64,000 bases of DNA from Massilia kyonggiensis (GTDB lineage Bacteria; Pseudomonadota; Gammaproteobacteria; Burkholderiales; Burkholderiaceae_D), in contig NZ_JANUGY010000016.1 of NCBI RefSeq assembly GCF_024756235.1, positions 43,888-107,887 on the forward strand. Direction: 5' to 3'. The notes below the pieces were generated by a model. That model saw only the letters and a list, made by a program, of their open reading frames with translations, was not told the origin of the DNA and ran no database searches. Every line of letters starts with the position of its first letter. Positions within the stretch are counted from its first letter, which is position 1. This document shows, piece after piece, positions 17,713-25,864 of this stretch. The translations under genes and the position numbers were made by a program.

Positions 17713-18284
17713 AAGCCCAGGCTGCGTCCCGCGCCGAACAGGGTGGCGATGCCCAGCACGGCGAAGACCAGCGCGGCCAGTCCGTGCACCAGTTTCAAGG
17801 GGACGCGGCCGGCGATCCGGTCGCCGAACAACACGGCCGGCACGTTCGCGAGCATCATGCCGAGCGTCGTGCCGGCGACCACCGCCACGGCGGACGAGTA
17901 GCGCGCCGCCAGCGCGACGGTCGCGACCTGCGTCTTGTCGCCCATCTCGGCGACGAAGAACGCGAGCACGGTGGTCAGGAAGACGCCGAAGCGCGCGAGC
18001 GGCGTCTCGTCCTCGTCCACCTCGTCCGGCACCATGATCCAGGCGGCCATGCCGAGAAAGGCGATGCCCAGCACCCAGCGCATGACGTCGGGACCGAGCA
18101 GGCGGCTCACGAGCGCGCCGACGGCGGCGGCGAAGGCGTGGTTGGCGATGGTCGCGACGAAGATGCCGGTCACGATCGGCAGTGGACGGCGAAAGCGTGC
18201 GGCGAGCAGGAAGGCCAGCAACTGCGTCTTGTCGCCGATTTCGGCGAGGGCGACGATGCCGGTGGAAACGAGGAAGGCATCCAT
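17709..18284 (-). CDS. GDT1/TMEM165 family (UPF0016) cation exporter
   Basis: Inner-membrane protein of 191 residues made of two homologous halves of about three helices each. Each half carries the family signature ExGDK(T/S)Q: LAEIGDKTQ near residue 15 and FVAEMGDKTQ near residue 110. Bacterial members such as MneA export manganese; eukaryotic relatives move Mn/Ca and protons. The start at 18284 (MDAFLVSTG) fits the family N-terminus; an ATG 15 bases upstream is possible and neither has a strong ribosome site. A yybP-ykoY Mn riboswitch often precedes such genes, but only 84 bases separate this start from the divergent hydrolase gene, and none is visible there. Confidence 0.9.
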   Translation of the reverse strand: MDAFLVSTGIVALAEIGDKTQLLAFLLAARFRRPLPIVTGIFVATIANHAFAAAVGALVSRLLGPDVMRWVLGIAFLGMAAWIMVPDEVDEDETPLARFGVFLTTVLAFFVAEMGDKTQVATVALAARYSSAVAVVAGTTLGMMLANVPAVLFGDRIAGRVPLKLVHGLAALVFAVLGIATLFGAGRSLGF

Positions 18285-18368
18285 TGAATGGGGGATCATA
18301 GCAGAGGTGTGCGGCCGGCGCGAACATGCTATCCTCCCCGCGCTTCCACCATCCGAGGAACCCAAGCC

Positions 18369-19982
18369 ATGACCCGTATCGCAGCAGCGATCCTGCTCGC
18401 TTTCTCCAGCGCCGCACTGGCGCAGGCGCCAGCCACCGTCCCCACCGCCGCTGTCTTTACGCAGGATGCCGCCACCCGGCTGGCCACCGACGTCGAACGC
18501 ACGATGAAGCTGTTCGACGTGCCCGGCATCGCGATCGCCATCGTCAAGGACGGCCAGGTCGTCGCCACGCAGGGCTTCGGCGTGCGCAAGCTGGGTGCCC
18601 CGGACAAGGTCGATGCGAAGACGCTGTTCGAGGTCGCGTCGAACTCGAAGGCGTTCACGGCGGCCGCGCTGGCGATGCTCGTCGACGAAGGCAAGCTCGC
18701 ATGGGACGATCCGGTCACGAAGCACCTGCCGGATTTCCAGATGTACGACGCGTACGTCACGCACGAGATGACGGTGCGCGACCTGCTCACGCACCGCAGC
18801 GGCCTGGGGCTCGGCGCCGGCGACCTGCTGTGGTGGCCGACGACGAATTTCTCGACCGACGAAATCATCCACAAGCTGCGCTACATCCGTCCCGCCACGA
18901 GCTTCCGCAGCAGCTATGCGTACGACAACCTGCTGTACATCGTGGCCGGCAAGATCATCGCGGCCAAGTCGGGCAAGACATGGGGCGAGACGATCCGCGA
19001 ACGCATCCTCACGCCCGTGGGCATGACGGCGACGACGACCAGTCTCGCGGAGAGCGCGGGCAATCCGGACGTGGCGAACGCCCACAGCAAGATCAACGAC
19101 AGGATCGCGGCCGTGAAGGCGATGCCCGTGGCGAACGCGGTGGGCGCCGTCGGCATCAATACGAATGCCGAGGACATCGCGCGCTGGATGAACGTGCTGC
19201 TCGCGGGCGGCAAGGTGGGCACGGACGCGAACGGGAAGGAGATCCGCCTGTACAGCGCGAAGCAGGCGCGCGAGATGTGGACGGCGCAGACGCCCATGCG
19301 CATCAGCGAGCCCGATCCGAAGCTGGCCGCCACGCGCCCGAACTTCCTTGCGTATGGCCTCGGCTTCCAGCTGCGCGACTGGCAGGGCAGGATGCTCGCG
19401 ATGCACAGCGGCGCGCTGCAGGGCTTTTATTCGAAGGTGGTGCTGGTGCCCGAAGCGAAGCTGGGCATCGCCATCCTGACCAATGCGGAAAGCGGCGGTT
19501 CGCTGAATGCCCTGCAATACCAGCTGCTCGACCGCATGCTGAACCCGGCCGCGGCGACCGACTGGATCGGCATCGTGAAAGCCGTCGAGGACGAGAACCA
19601 CGCGAAGGAACTGGCGCGCATCGGCAAGGCGAACGCCGCGCGCGCGGCGAAGTCGCAACCGTCGCTGGCGCGCACCGCGTACGACGGCGAGTACCAGGAT
19701 CCGTGGTACGGCATCGCGACCATCCGCCACGAGGGCAATAAGCAGATCCTGACGATGTCGCGCACGCCGGACCTGACGGGCGAACTCGAACACTACCAGC
19801 ACGACACGTTCATCGTGCGCTGGAAGGAGCGCAACTTCAACGCGGATGCGTATGTCACCTTCGCGCTGAATCCGGACGGGAGCATCGAGCGGATGCGGAT
19901 GCAGCCCATCTCCACGGAGACGGATTTCAGCTATGACTTCCAGGACCTGAACTTCACGCCGGTCAGGAAGACCGCGCCCTGA
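18369..19982 (+). CDS. Serine hydrolase, class C beta-lactamase-like with DUF3471 domain
   Basis: Exported protein of 537 residues; ATG at 18369 has GAGGAA about ten bases upstream. A signal peptide (MTRIAAAILLAFSSAALAQ) leads into a penicillin-binding/beta-lactamase domain with all three motifs: Ser91-Asn-Ser-Lys94, Tyr185-Asp-Asn187, and HSG in place of KTG. The C-terminal 110 residues look like DUF3471, a lipocalin-like domain common in EstB/LACTB-type hydrolases. An HSG third motif is more usual in esterases and peptidases than in true beta-lactamases, so resistance should not be assumed. Transcription is divergent from the GDT1 gene. Its stop lies one base before the end of the minus-strand lipoprotein gene. 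Confidence 0.92.
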   Translation: MTRIAAAILLAFSSAALAQAPATVPTAAVFTQDAATRLATDVERTMKLFDVPGIAIAIVKDGQVVATQGFGVRKLGAPDKVDAKTLFEVASNSKAFTAAALAMLVDEGKLAWDDPVTKHLPDFQMYDAYVTHEMTVRDLLTHRSGLGLGAGDLLWWPTTNFSTDEIIHKLRYIRPATSFRSSYAYDNLLYIVAGKIIAAKSGKTWGETIRERILTPVGMTATTTSLAESAGNPDVANAHSKINDRIAAVKAMPVANAVGAVGINTNAEDIARWMNVLLAGGKVGTDANGKEIRLYSAKQAREMWTAQTPMRISEPDPKLAATRPNFLAYGLGFQLRDWQGRMLAMHSGALQGFYSKVVLVPEAKLGIAILTNAESGGSLNALQYQLLDRMLNPAAATDWIGIVKAVEDENHAKELARIGKANAARAAKSQPSLARTAYDGEYQDPWYGIATIRHEGNKQILTMSRTPDLTGELEHYQHDTFIVRWKERNFNADAYVTFALNPDGSIERMRMQPISTETDFSYDFQDLNFTPVRKTAP

Positions 19983-19983
19983 T

Positions 19984-20898
19984 TCAGATCGCCGGCACCG
20001 GCGAGAACCCCGACACCGCCCGGTACTTCCCGTTGCCGTACCGGAGCACCTGCTTCTGGTCGATCGCCGCCGGCGGCCCCGCATACGACTCCGCACGGCT
20101 GATCGCCCCCTGGTAGCGGATGGTCAGGTCGCCCGGCTGCTCATGCGTCGCATCGATGCTCCAGCTGCTGTCGATCGCATAGCAGTCGTGCGCGTCCGCT
20201 GCGCCGCCGCCGTCGCGTGCGACGGGGCCCTGCTGGTGCGGCTTCACGAACGGGGCCAGGCGGCGCTGGCAATCGGCCGCGCTGTCGACGTTGATGCCGG
20301 ACAGCGCCAGCTCCACGGCCGGCTCGCGCCGGACGGCGTCGCGGCCGACTTCGTACACCGCGAGCCAGGTACCGCAGTAACCCTGCCAGCAACTGCCGTA
20401 TTCCACCGCGACGGCCGGGCGGCGCGCGGCCAGCGCGACTTCGCGCACGGCGGCGGCGCCCGAAAAGCCGCGTAGTGCGAAGATGCCCTGGCGCCCGCTC
20501 ACGCCCCATGTGCCGCCATGCTGTTCGAACTGGTAGGCGGCCAGCGCCAGCGGCGTCGCGTGGACGGCGGCGGCGCGGCCGTCGTCGCCGGCCGGCGCGA
20601 GGCCCGCGATCAGGGTCAGGTGCGTGGGGTCCGTGCGCAGCACCAGTTTCGGTTCGACGAGCACGCGGTTCGTGCCCACGTTCCAGCCGGCGTAGATGCC
20701 GTGTCCGGTGCCGGGAAGCGGCGGCAGGGTCGCGCTGTGCACGCGGCCGGCCGCGCTCTCGCTCCAGCCGGGAAAGGCCAGCGCGGCCAGCTGGGCCGGC
20801 GTGGGCAAGGGCTGTGCGCCCGCGCTGAAGCCAGGCGCGCACGCCGACAGCATGGCCGCGCCCAACGCCGCGCGGCGTAACGAAAACGCCGGCGCCAT
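19984..20898 (-). CDS. Hypothetical lipoprotein, partner of the Deg-type protease
   Basis: A protein of 304 residues with no family I recognise. The N-terminus has a signal peptide ending in a lipobox-like LSAC (MLSACAPGF), so it may be a lipoprotein. The mature part starts with a proline-rich PLPTPAQLAALAFPGW segment and has several paired cysteines (SCWQGYCGTW, DCQRR, HDCYAID), suggesting disulfides in an oxidising periplasm. Its ATG overlaps the stop of the protease gene by one base (TGATG), so the two are translationally coupled and probably work together, for example as substrate or cofactor of the protease. That functional link is inferred from coupling only. Confidence 0.75.
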   Translation of the reverse strand: MAPAFSLRRAALGAAMLSACAPGFSAGAQPLPTPAQLAALAFPGWSESAAGRVHSATLPPLPGTGHGIYAGWNVGTNRVLVEPKLVLRTDPTHLTLIAGLAPAGDDGRAAAVHATPLALAAYQFEQHGGTWGVSGRQGIFALRGFSGAAAVREVALAARRPAVAVEYGSCWQGYCGTWLAVYEVGRDAVRREPAVELALSGINVDSAADCQRRLAPFVKPHQQGPVARDGGGAADAHDCYAIDSSWSIDATHEQPGDLTIRYQGAISRAESYAGPPAAIDQKQVLRYGNGKYRAVSGFSPVPAI

Positions 20899-22451
20899 CA
20901 ATTCTTCTTGCCGTTCCAGACGTCCAGCATGTCTTGCGAGCCTTGCGAGCGGATGCCGTTGTCCTGCAGGACGCCCTCGGTCGCGTCGACCATCGCCTGG
21001 CGCGGCAGGACCATCGTCTCGCCCAGGCGCTGGTCGAAGCGCAGCACGACGAGATCGTCCTTCAGGTCGCGCAGCAGGGCCACCAGGTGACGCAGGCTGC
21101 GCACGGGCACGCCGTTGATCGACTCGACGACGGAACCGAAGCGGTTGCTGTAGCCCGTCACGAGCTTGTGCGGGAAGAACGGCGAGCTGATGACGACGAG
21201 TTCTTCGCGCTGCGCGTCCGGCTCGTCGCCGCGGCGCGTCACGAGCGGGCTGGCGTTGAAGCCGTAGGCGTTCAGCAGTTGCGCGTTGTTGCTGATGAAG
21301 GACAGGTATTCGGCCGTGGCGCGCGAGAACACGATCGGACCGTACACGAAGTACGACGGGTAGTCGCCGTCCAGCGCCGGGATCAGGAGGGGACGCGGAC
21401 CGTTGACCGGCACCTGCACCTCCATGGTCTTGCCGCCGCGGACGATGGTGAGCGGCACCCGGCCGTTCTTCGCGACCTGCTGCACGCGGTACTGGAAGCG
21501 CACGCGCAGGTTCGGCCCAAGCCTGACCATGCCCTGGTTGTCGACGGGGTAGTCGCCGATGCGCGTGATGACGTCCCATTCCTTCAGCGGATACGCGGCG
21601 TCGCTGCGGTACGGGCGGTGCACGACGACGCCGTCGACCGACTTGTCCAGCTTGAGGTATTGGCGCAGGACCGGATTCTCCAGGGTCTGGATGTCGTCCT
21701 GCAGCAGCGGCTTGCCGTCGTAGCGGCCGTCGGCCACGTCGCGCAGGAACAGTTCCACTTCCTCGTTCGGGATCACGTAGCCGATGTTCTGGGCGTTCGC
21801 CGCCACCGAGAACGCAAGGCCGACCATCTTGTCGCCGTCGATTACCGGGCCGCCGCTGTTGCCGGGGTTGATGGGCGCGTCGATCTGCACGCGCAGGCCC
21901 GCGCTGCCGTAGGCGTAGGGGACGAATTCGACGCGCGAGACGATGCCCTTGGTGACGGACAGCGACGTGCCGCCCATCGGATAGCCGTACGCCATCACGG
22001 CTTCGCGCACGTCGGGCAGGACGCTCGTGCGCTTGACCGGGCGGTGCTTGTCGAAGAACGATTCGTCGTCCAGCTTCAGCAGGGCCAGGTCCATGCCGCG
22101 CGCGATGGCGACGACGGTGGCGCCGACCTTGTCGCCGTCCTGGCTCGCCTGCACCTGCACCTGGCTCGCGTAGCCGACGACGTGGGCGTTGGTGAGGATC
22201 CGCTTGCCTTCGATGACCACGCCCGATCCCGTGATGTCCTGCGGCGTGGCCTTGGTCCAGGGCTTGAACGGGTCCGGCCGGCGCACGGTGCTGAAGATCT
22301 TGACGACCGAATTCTCGACGGCGGGCGACACGGGCGCAGACGTGGTCGACGGCGCCGTCGGCGGGGCGGTGGCCTGGCTGGCTTCCTGGGCCTGGAGCGT
22401 GCAGCTGGCCAGCGCGATCGCGACGGCCGCCGCAAGGCGAACGATCTTCAT
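20898..22451 (-). CDS. Periplasmic Deg/HtrA-type serine protease (DEG9-like)
   Basis: A trypsin-like S1C protease of 517 residues. The start at ATG 22451 has AGGGAA just upstream and gives a signal peptide (MKIVRLAAAVAIALASCTLQAQ). The catalytic triad is visible: His90 in LTNAHVVG, Asp121 in GMDLALLKLD and Ser199 in PINPGNSGGPV. PDZ-like regions follow (about 270-370 and 430-490; SINGVPVRSLRHLVALLRD). The arrangement resembles plant and bacterial DEG9-type proteases rather than DegP, whose PDZ spacing differs. It probably handles misfolded envelope proteins. The coupled downstream lipoprotein is likely a partner. Its promoter lies in the divergent gap shared with the sigma-54-controlled tldD operon. 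Confidence 0.92.
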   Translation of the reverse strand: MKIVRLAAAVAIALASCTLQAQEASQATAPPTAPSTTSAPVSPAVENSVVKIFSTVRRPDPFKPWTKATPQDITGSGVVIEGKRILTNAHVVGYASQVQVQASQDGDKVGATVVAIARGMDLALLKLDDESFFDKHRPVKRTSVLPDVREAVMAYGYPMGGTSLSVTKGIVSRVEFVPYAYGSAGLRVQIDAPINPGNSGGPVIDGDKMVGLAFSVAANAQNIGYVIPNEEVELFLRDVADGRYDGKPLLQDDIQTLENPVLRQYLKLDKSVDGVVVHRPYRSDAAYPLKEWDVITRIGDYPVDNQGMVRLGPNLRVRFQYRVQQVAKNGRVPLTIVRGGKTMEVQVPVNGPRPLLIPALDGDYPSYFVYGPIVFSRATAEYLSFISNNAQLLNAYGFNASPLVTRRGDEPDAQREELVVISSPFFPHKLVTGYSNRFGSVVESINGVPVRSLRHLVALLRDLKDDLVVLRFDQRLGETMVLPRQAMVDATEGVLQDNGIRSQGSQDMLDVWNGKKN

Positions 22452-22600
22452 GAATTCCCTGTTTTGGTGTGCAAATGTGACATGCAAGCGTTGCCGTCGC
22501 AATATACACGGTGCTTAAGTGTAAAAATGCACGAATTCTCACGCGTAACCATTCAGTAATGTCGTGTTGCTTTCAGGCGTAATGACGCATGCATATGCGA

Positions 22601-22650
22601 GGTGTCCGGCCCGCCTGTCGCGGACACCGGGCGGACAGTCGCGGACACCG
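22601..22650 (+). promoter_or_regulatory. Upstream activator sites for the sigma-54 promoter of the tldD operon
   Basis: A cluster of GGACA/TGTCC sites. GGTGTCCG (22601-22608) and CGGACACC (22621-22628) form a perfect dyad. GTCGCGGACACCG occurs twice, at 22617-22629 and 22638-22650, exactly 21 bases apart (two helical turns). CGGACAGTCGCGGAC (22632-22646) recurs identically upstream of the MacA-type gene near 47,214, in the same orientation relative to its promoter. These look like enhancer sites for an NtrC-type activator. The promoter -24 box starts 44 bases further on. Confidence 0.75.
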
Positions 22651-22689
22651 CGAAACGCCGGAAAGCGTGCAAATCCGCCGCCTGCTACG

Positions 22690-22704
22690 TGGCATGAAGA
22701 TTGC
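22690..22704 (+). promoter_or_regulatory. Sigma-54 (-24/-12) promoter of the tldD-MoxR operon
   Basis: TGGCATGAAGATTGC matches the sigma-54 consensus TGGCAC-N5-TTGC, with GG at 22691-22692 and GC at 22703-22704 separated by exactly ten bases. Transcription should start near 22716, about 110 bases before the first tldD-type ATG. The dyad sites upstream support activator-dependent use. Confidence 0.78.
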
Positions 22705-22767
22705 CTATTCAAAACGTCAACTTGCTGCTAAGGTGCATCGGCTTCATGACCCCGCAGTAAAAAAAGG

Positions 22768-22790
22768 AGCGGCCCGCCACCCGGGCCGCT
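22768..22790 (-). terminator. Strong hairpin in the tldD leader; intrinsic terminator on the minus strand
   Basis: AGCGGCCCG (22768-22776) and CGGGCCGCT (22782-22790) form a perfect 9-base stem with a 5-base loop. Read on the minus strand the stem is followed by CC and seven T, a good intrinsic terminator for leftward transcription. On the plus strand it is followed by GACC and six A, so it should not stop the tldD transcript but would fold in its leader. Confidence 0.6.
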
Positions 22791-22825
22791 GACCAAAAAA
22801 GAAGTGTGTGATTTCAGGAGAACCC

Positions 22826-24463
22826 ATGGAACGCCGTACCTTCCTTAAAATCGGTGCCGGGACCGCCGGTGCCATGCTGGTGCCCGTCTTCGGCAACGCC
22901 ATCGCCGCCGAGGAGCTGCTGACCGCGATGCCCATCGCGGCCAAGAAGGCGCTGGCCGACACCGCGCTGAACGCCGCCACCAAGGCCGGCGCGAGCTATT
23001 GCGACGTGCGCATCGGCCGCTATCTCAACCAGTACATCATCACCCGCGACCTGAACGTCGAGAACGTGACGAACACGGAATCGGCCGGCGTCGGCGTGCG
23101 CGTGGTGTGCAACGGCGCGTACGGTTTCGCCGCCACCAACGACATGACTCCGGACGGCATCGCGGGCGCGGCGCGCCAGGCGGTGGCGATCGCCAAGGCG
23201 AACGCGAAGCTGCAGTCCGAACCGGTGCGTCTCGCACCGGTCAAGGGCGTGGGCGAGGTGTCGTGGGCGACCCCGATCGTCAAGGACTGGCGCGCGGTGC
23301 CCATCAAGGAAAAGGCCGAACTGCTGATCGCGGCGAACAAGGCGGGCATGGATGCCGGCGCGAGCTTCATGCAGTCGATGCTGTTCCAGGTGAACCAGCA
23401 GAAGTACTTCGCATCGACCGACGGTTCGTACATCGACCAGGACCTGCAGCGCCTGTGGGCGCCGTTCTCCGCGACCGCGGTGGACAAGGCCAGCGGCAAG
23501 TTCCGTTCGCGGAACGGCCTGTCGACGCCGGTCGGCATGGGCTACGAATACCTGGACGCCCGCAAGGAAGACAAGATCAAGGCGGCGGGCGGCGTCGCCA
23601 CGCTGTACACGAAATCGTACGACATCGTCGAGGACGCGCGCGCCGCGGGCCGCGACGCCAAGCGCAAGCTGACCGCGAAGTCGGTCACGCCGGGTAAATA
23701 CGACCTGGTGCTGTCGCCCGAACACCTGTACCTTACGATCCACGAATCCGTCGGCCACCCGACCGAACTCGATCGCGTGCTGGGCTACGAGGCGAACTAC
23801 GCCGGCACCAGCTTCGCCACGCTGGATAAATGGGAGTCGAAGTCGTTCAAGTACGGCTCGCCGCTGGTGAACATCGTCGCCGACAAGACGACCCCGGGCT
23901 CGCTGGGCAACGTGGGCTACGACGACGAAGGCGTCAAGACCAAGCGCTGGGACATCATCAAGGACGGCATCCTCGTCAGCTACCAGGCCACGCGCGACCA
24001 GGCGCACATCATCGGCAAGGAAGAATCGGACGGCTGCTCGTACGCTGACAGCTGGAGCAACGTGCAGTTCCAGCGCATGCCGAACGTGTCCCTGCAGGCC
24101 GGCAAGAAGAAGCTGACGCCGGACGAGATGGTCAAGGACATCAAGAAGGGCATCTACATCGTGGGCGAGGGTTCGTTCTCGATCGACCAGCAGCGCTACA
24201 ACTTCCAGTTCGGCGGCCAGCTGTTCTACGAGATCAACAACGGCAAGATCGGCCAGATGCTGGAAGACGTGGCGTACCAGTCGAACACGCAGGACTTCTG
24301 GAATGCGTGCACGGCGATCTGCGACGAGCGCGACTGGCGCATGGGCGGCTCCTTCTTCGACGGCAAGGGGCAGCCTCCGCAGATCAGCATCGTGTCGCAC
24401 GGGTCGTCGACCGCGCGCTTCAACGGCATCAACGTCATCAACACCGCCCGCAAGATCGGCTAA
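22826..24463 (+). CDS. tldD: TldD-type metalloprotease with Tat signal (first copy)
   Basis: A TldD/PmbA family protein of 545 residues, larger than E. coli TldD (481). The ATG at 22826 has CAGGAG six bases upstream. The N-terminus is a twin-arginine signal, ERRTFLKIG, then a hydrophobic stretch ending near NAIAAEE, so the folded enzyme should cross the inner membrane by Tat. The zinc motif HExxxH is His306-Glu307-...-His311 (HESVGHPTELDR); a third ligand could be the Cys in DGCSYADSW. E. coli TldD/TldE matures microcin B17 and degrades unfolded peptides. First gene of a nine-gene operon under a sigma-54 promoter. A close paralogue lies two genes downstream. Export is inferred from the signal, as E. 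coli TldD is cytoplasmic. Confidence 0.92.
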   Translation: MERRTFLKIGAGTAGAMLVPVFGNAIAAEELLTAMPIAAKKALADTALNAATKAGASYCDVRIGRYLNQYIITRDLNVENVTNTESAGVGVRVVCNGAYGFAATNDMTPDGIAGAARQAVAIAKANAKLQSEPVRLAPVKGVGEVSWATPIVKDWRAVPIKEKAELLIAANKAGMDAGASFMQSMLFQVNQQKYFASTDGSYIDQDLQRLWAPFSATAVDKASGKFRSRNGLSTPVGMGYEYLDARKEDKIKAAGGVATLYTKSYDIVEDARAAGRDAKRKLTAKSVTPGKYDLVLSPEHLYLTIHESVGHPTELDRVLGYEANYAGTSFATLDKWESKSFKYGSPLVNIVADKTTPGSLGNVGYDDEGVKTKRWDIIKDGILVSYQATRDQAHIIGKEESDGCSYADSWSNVQFQRMPNVSLQAGKKKLTPDEMVKDIKKGIYIVGEGSFSIDQQRYNFQFGGQLFYEINNGKIGQMLEDVAYQSNTQDFWNACTAICDERDWRMGGSFFDGKGQPPQISIVSHGSSTARFNGINVINTARKIG

Positions 24464-24478
24464 GGGGACCCTGACATC

Positions 24479-25816
24479 ATGACCATCCTGACCCAGGAAC
24501 AGACCAAACACATCACCGACCGCGTCCTCTCGTTCTCGAAGGCGGACGAATGCATCGTCACCGTGAGCGGCAGCCGCAACGGCAACATCCGCTTCGCGCG
24601 CAACCAGGTCTCCACCGCCGGCCTCGCGGACGACACCAACATCTCGGTGACGGTCGCTTTCGGCAAGCGCCAGGGCACCGCCACCATCAACGAGTTCGAC
24701 GACAAGTCGCTGGAAAAAGTCGTGCGCCGCGCCGAGGACCTCGCGCGCCTGGCGCCGGAGAATCCGGAATTCATGCCGGCCGTCTCGAAGCAGGACTACA
24801 AGGCGTCGCAGACCTTCAGCGCGAAGACGGCCGCCATCGATCCGGAATTCCGCGCGCAGACGGCGGCGTACGCGATCGAAGCCTGCAAGAAGAACAAGCT
24901 CGTGGCCGCCGGCTTCTTCACGGACGGTAACCAGTTCTCCAGCGTGGCCAACTCGAACGGCGTGTACGGCCACCAGCAGCAGACGAGCCTCGACTTCACC
25001 TGCACCGTGCGCACGGAAGACGGCCGCGGCTCCGGCTGGGTCAAGCGCTCGGCCACCGACGCGAACAGGTTCGACGCGCGCGAAGCGGCCGACGTCGCGA
25101 TCGAAAAAGCCCTGCGCTCCGTCGACGCGAAGGCGCTGGAACCGGGCCGCTACACCGTGATCCTGGAACCGGCCGCCACGTCCGAGCTGCTGGGCTACAT
25201 GCTGTTCGGCTTCGACGCGCGCCAGACCGACGAGGGCCGCAGCTTCCTGTCGAAGAAGGGCGGCGCCTCGCGCCTGGGCGACAAGCTGTTCGACCAGCAG
25301 GTCAACATCTGGGCCGACCCGTGGAATCCGGACGTGCCCGTGCTGCCGTGGGACACCGAGAACCTCATCGCCCGCAAGCGCATGGACCTGATCAAGGACG
25401 GCAAGGTCAACGCGCTGAACTACTCGCAGTACTGGGCCAAGAAGAAGGGCGTGCCGGCGACGGCCACGCCGGGCAACATCATCATGGCCGGCACGGACAA
25501 GTCGACGGCGGAGCTGATTGCCAACACGAAGAAGGGCGTGCTCGTGACGCGCACGTGGTACATCCGCATGGTCGATCCGCAATCGGTGCTGCTGACGGGC
25601 CTGACCCGCGACGGCACGTTCTACATCGAGAACGGCAAGATCAAGTACCCGATCAAGAACTTCCGCTTCAACGAGAGCCCCGTCACGATGCTCAACAATA
25701 TCGAGGAGATCGGCAAGCCGGTCGTCATCGGTGGCGACGAGGTGCCGTTCCAGATGCTGATTCCGCCGATGAAGGTACGCGACTTCAACTTCACGTCGCT
25801 GTCGGACGCGGTTTGA
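24479..25816 (+). CDS. TldE/PmbA-type partner subunit, no signal peptide
   Basis: TldE/PmbA family protein of 445 residues, matching E. coli TldE (450). It lacks an HExxxH motif, as expected for the non-catalytic subunit that pairs with TldD to form the active heterodimer. It starts MTILTQEQTKHITDR with no signal peptide, yet both TldD-type neighbours carry Tat signals. Because Tat moves folded complexes, it could be carried out bound to a TldD copy. The gap to the first copy is 15 bases with AGGGGA as ribosome site, and the second copy follows 48 bases later. Conserved blocks include GRYTVILEPAATSELLGYML and the C-terminal NFRFNESPVTMLNNIEEIG. The alternative is a cytoplasmic complex with unprocessed TldD. 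Confidence 0.9.
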   Translation: MTILTQEQTKHITDRVLSFSKADECIVTVSGSRNGNIRFARNQVSTAGLADDTNISVTVAFGKRQGTATINEFDDKSLEKVVRRAEDLARLAPENPEFMPAVSKQDYKASQTFSAKTAAIDPEFRAQTAAYAIEACKKNKLVAAGFFTDGNQFSSVANSNGVYGHQQQTSLDFTCTVRTEDGRGSGWVKRSATDANRFDAREAADVAIEKALRSVDAKALEPGRYTVILEPAATSELLGYMLFGFDARQTDEGRSFLSKKGGASRLGDKLFDQQVNIWADPWNPDVPVLPWDTENLIARKRMDLIKDGKVNALNYSQYWAKKKGVPATATPGNIIMAGTDKSTAELIANTKKGVLVTRTWYIRMVDPQSVLLTGLTRDGTFYIENGKIKYPIKNFRFNESPVTMLNNIEEIGKPVVIGGDEVPFQMLIPPMKVRDFNFTSLSDAV

Positions 25817-25864
25817 TGTGAACGGGTGGGCACGGTGTGCCCACCCTGCCACGATGGAGAAACA

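Noticed and set aside
18285..18368. A yybP-ykoY manganese riboswitch before the GDT1-type gene
   Set aside because: Looked for because the family often has one, but the gap is only 84 bases and lacks the expected conserved stems.
22617..22650. The repeated GTCGCGGACACCG as a CRISPR-like or tandem repeat
   Set aside because: Only two copies, spaced by two helical turns next to a sigma-54 promoter; activator sites explain them better.
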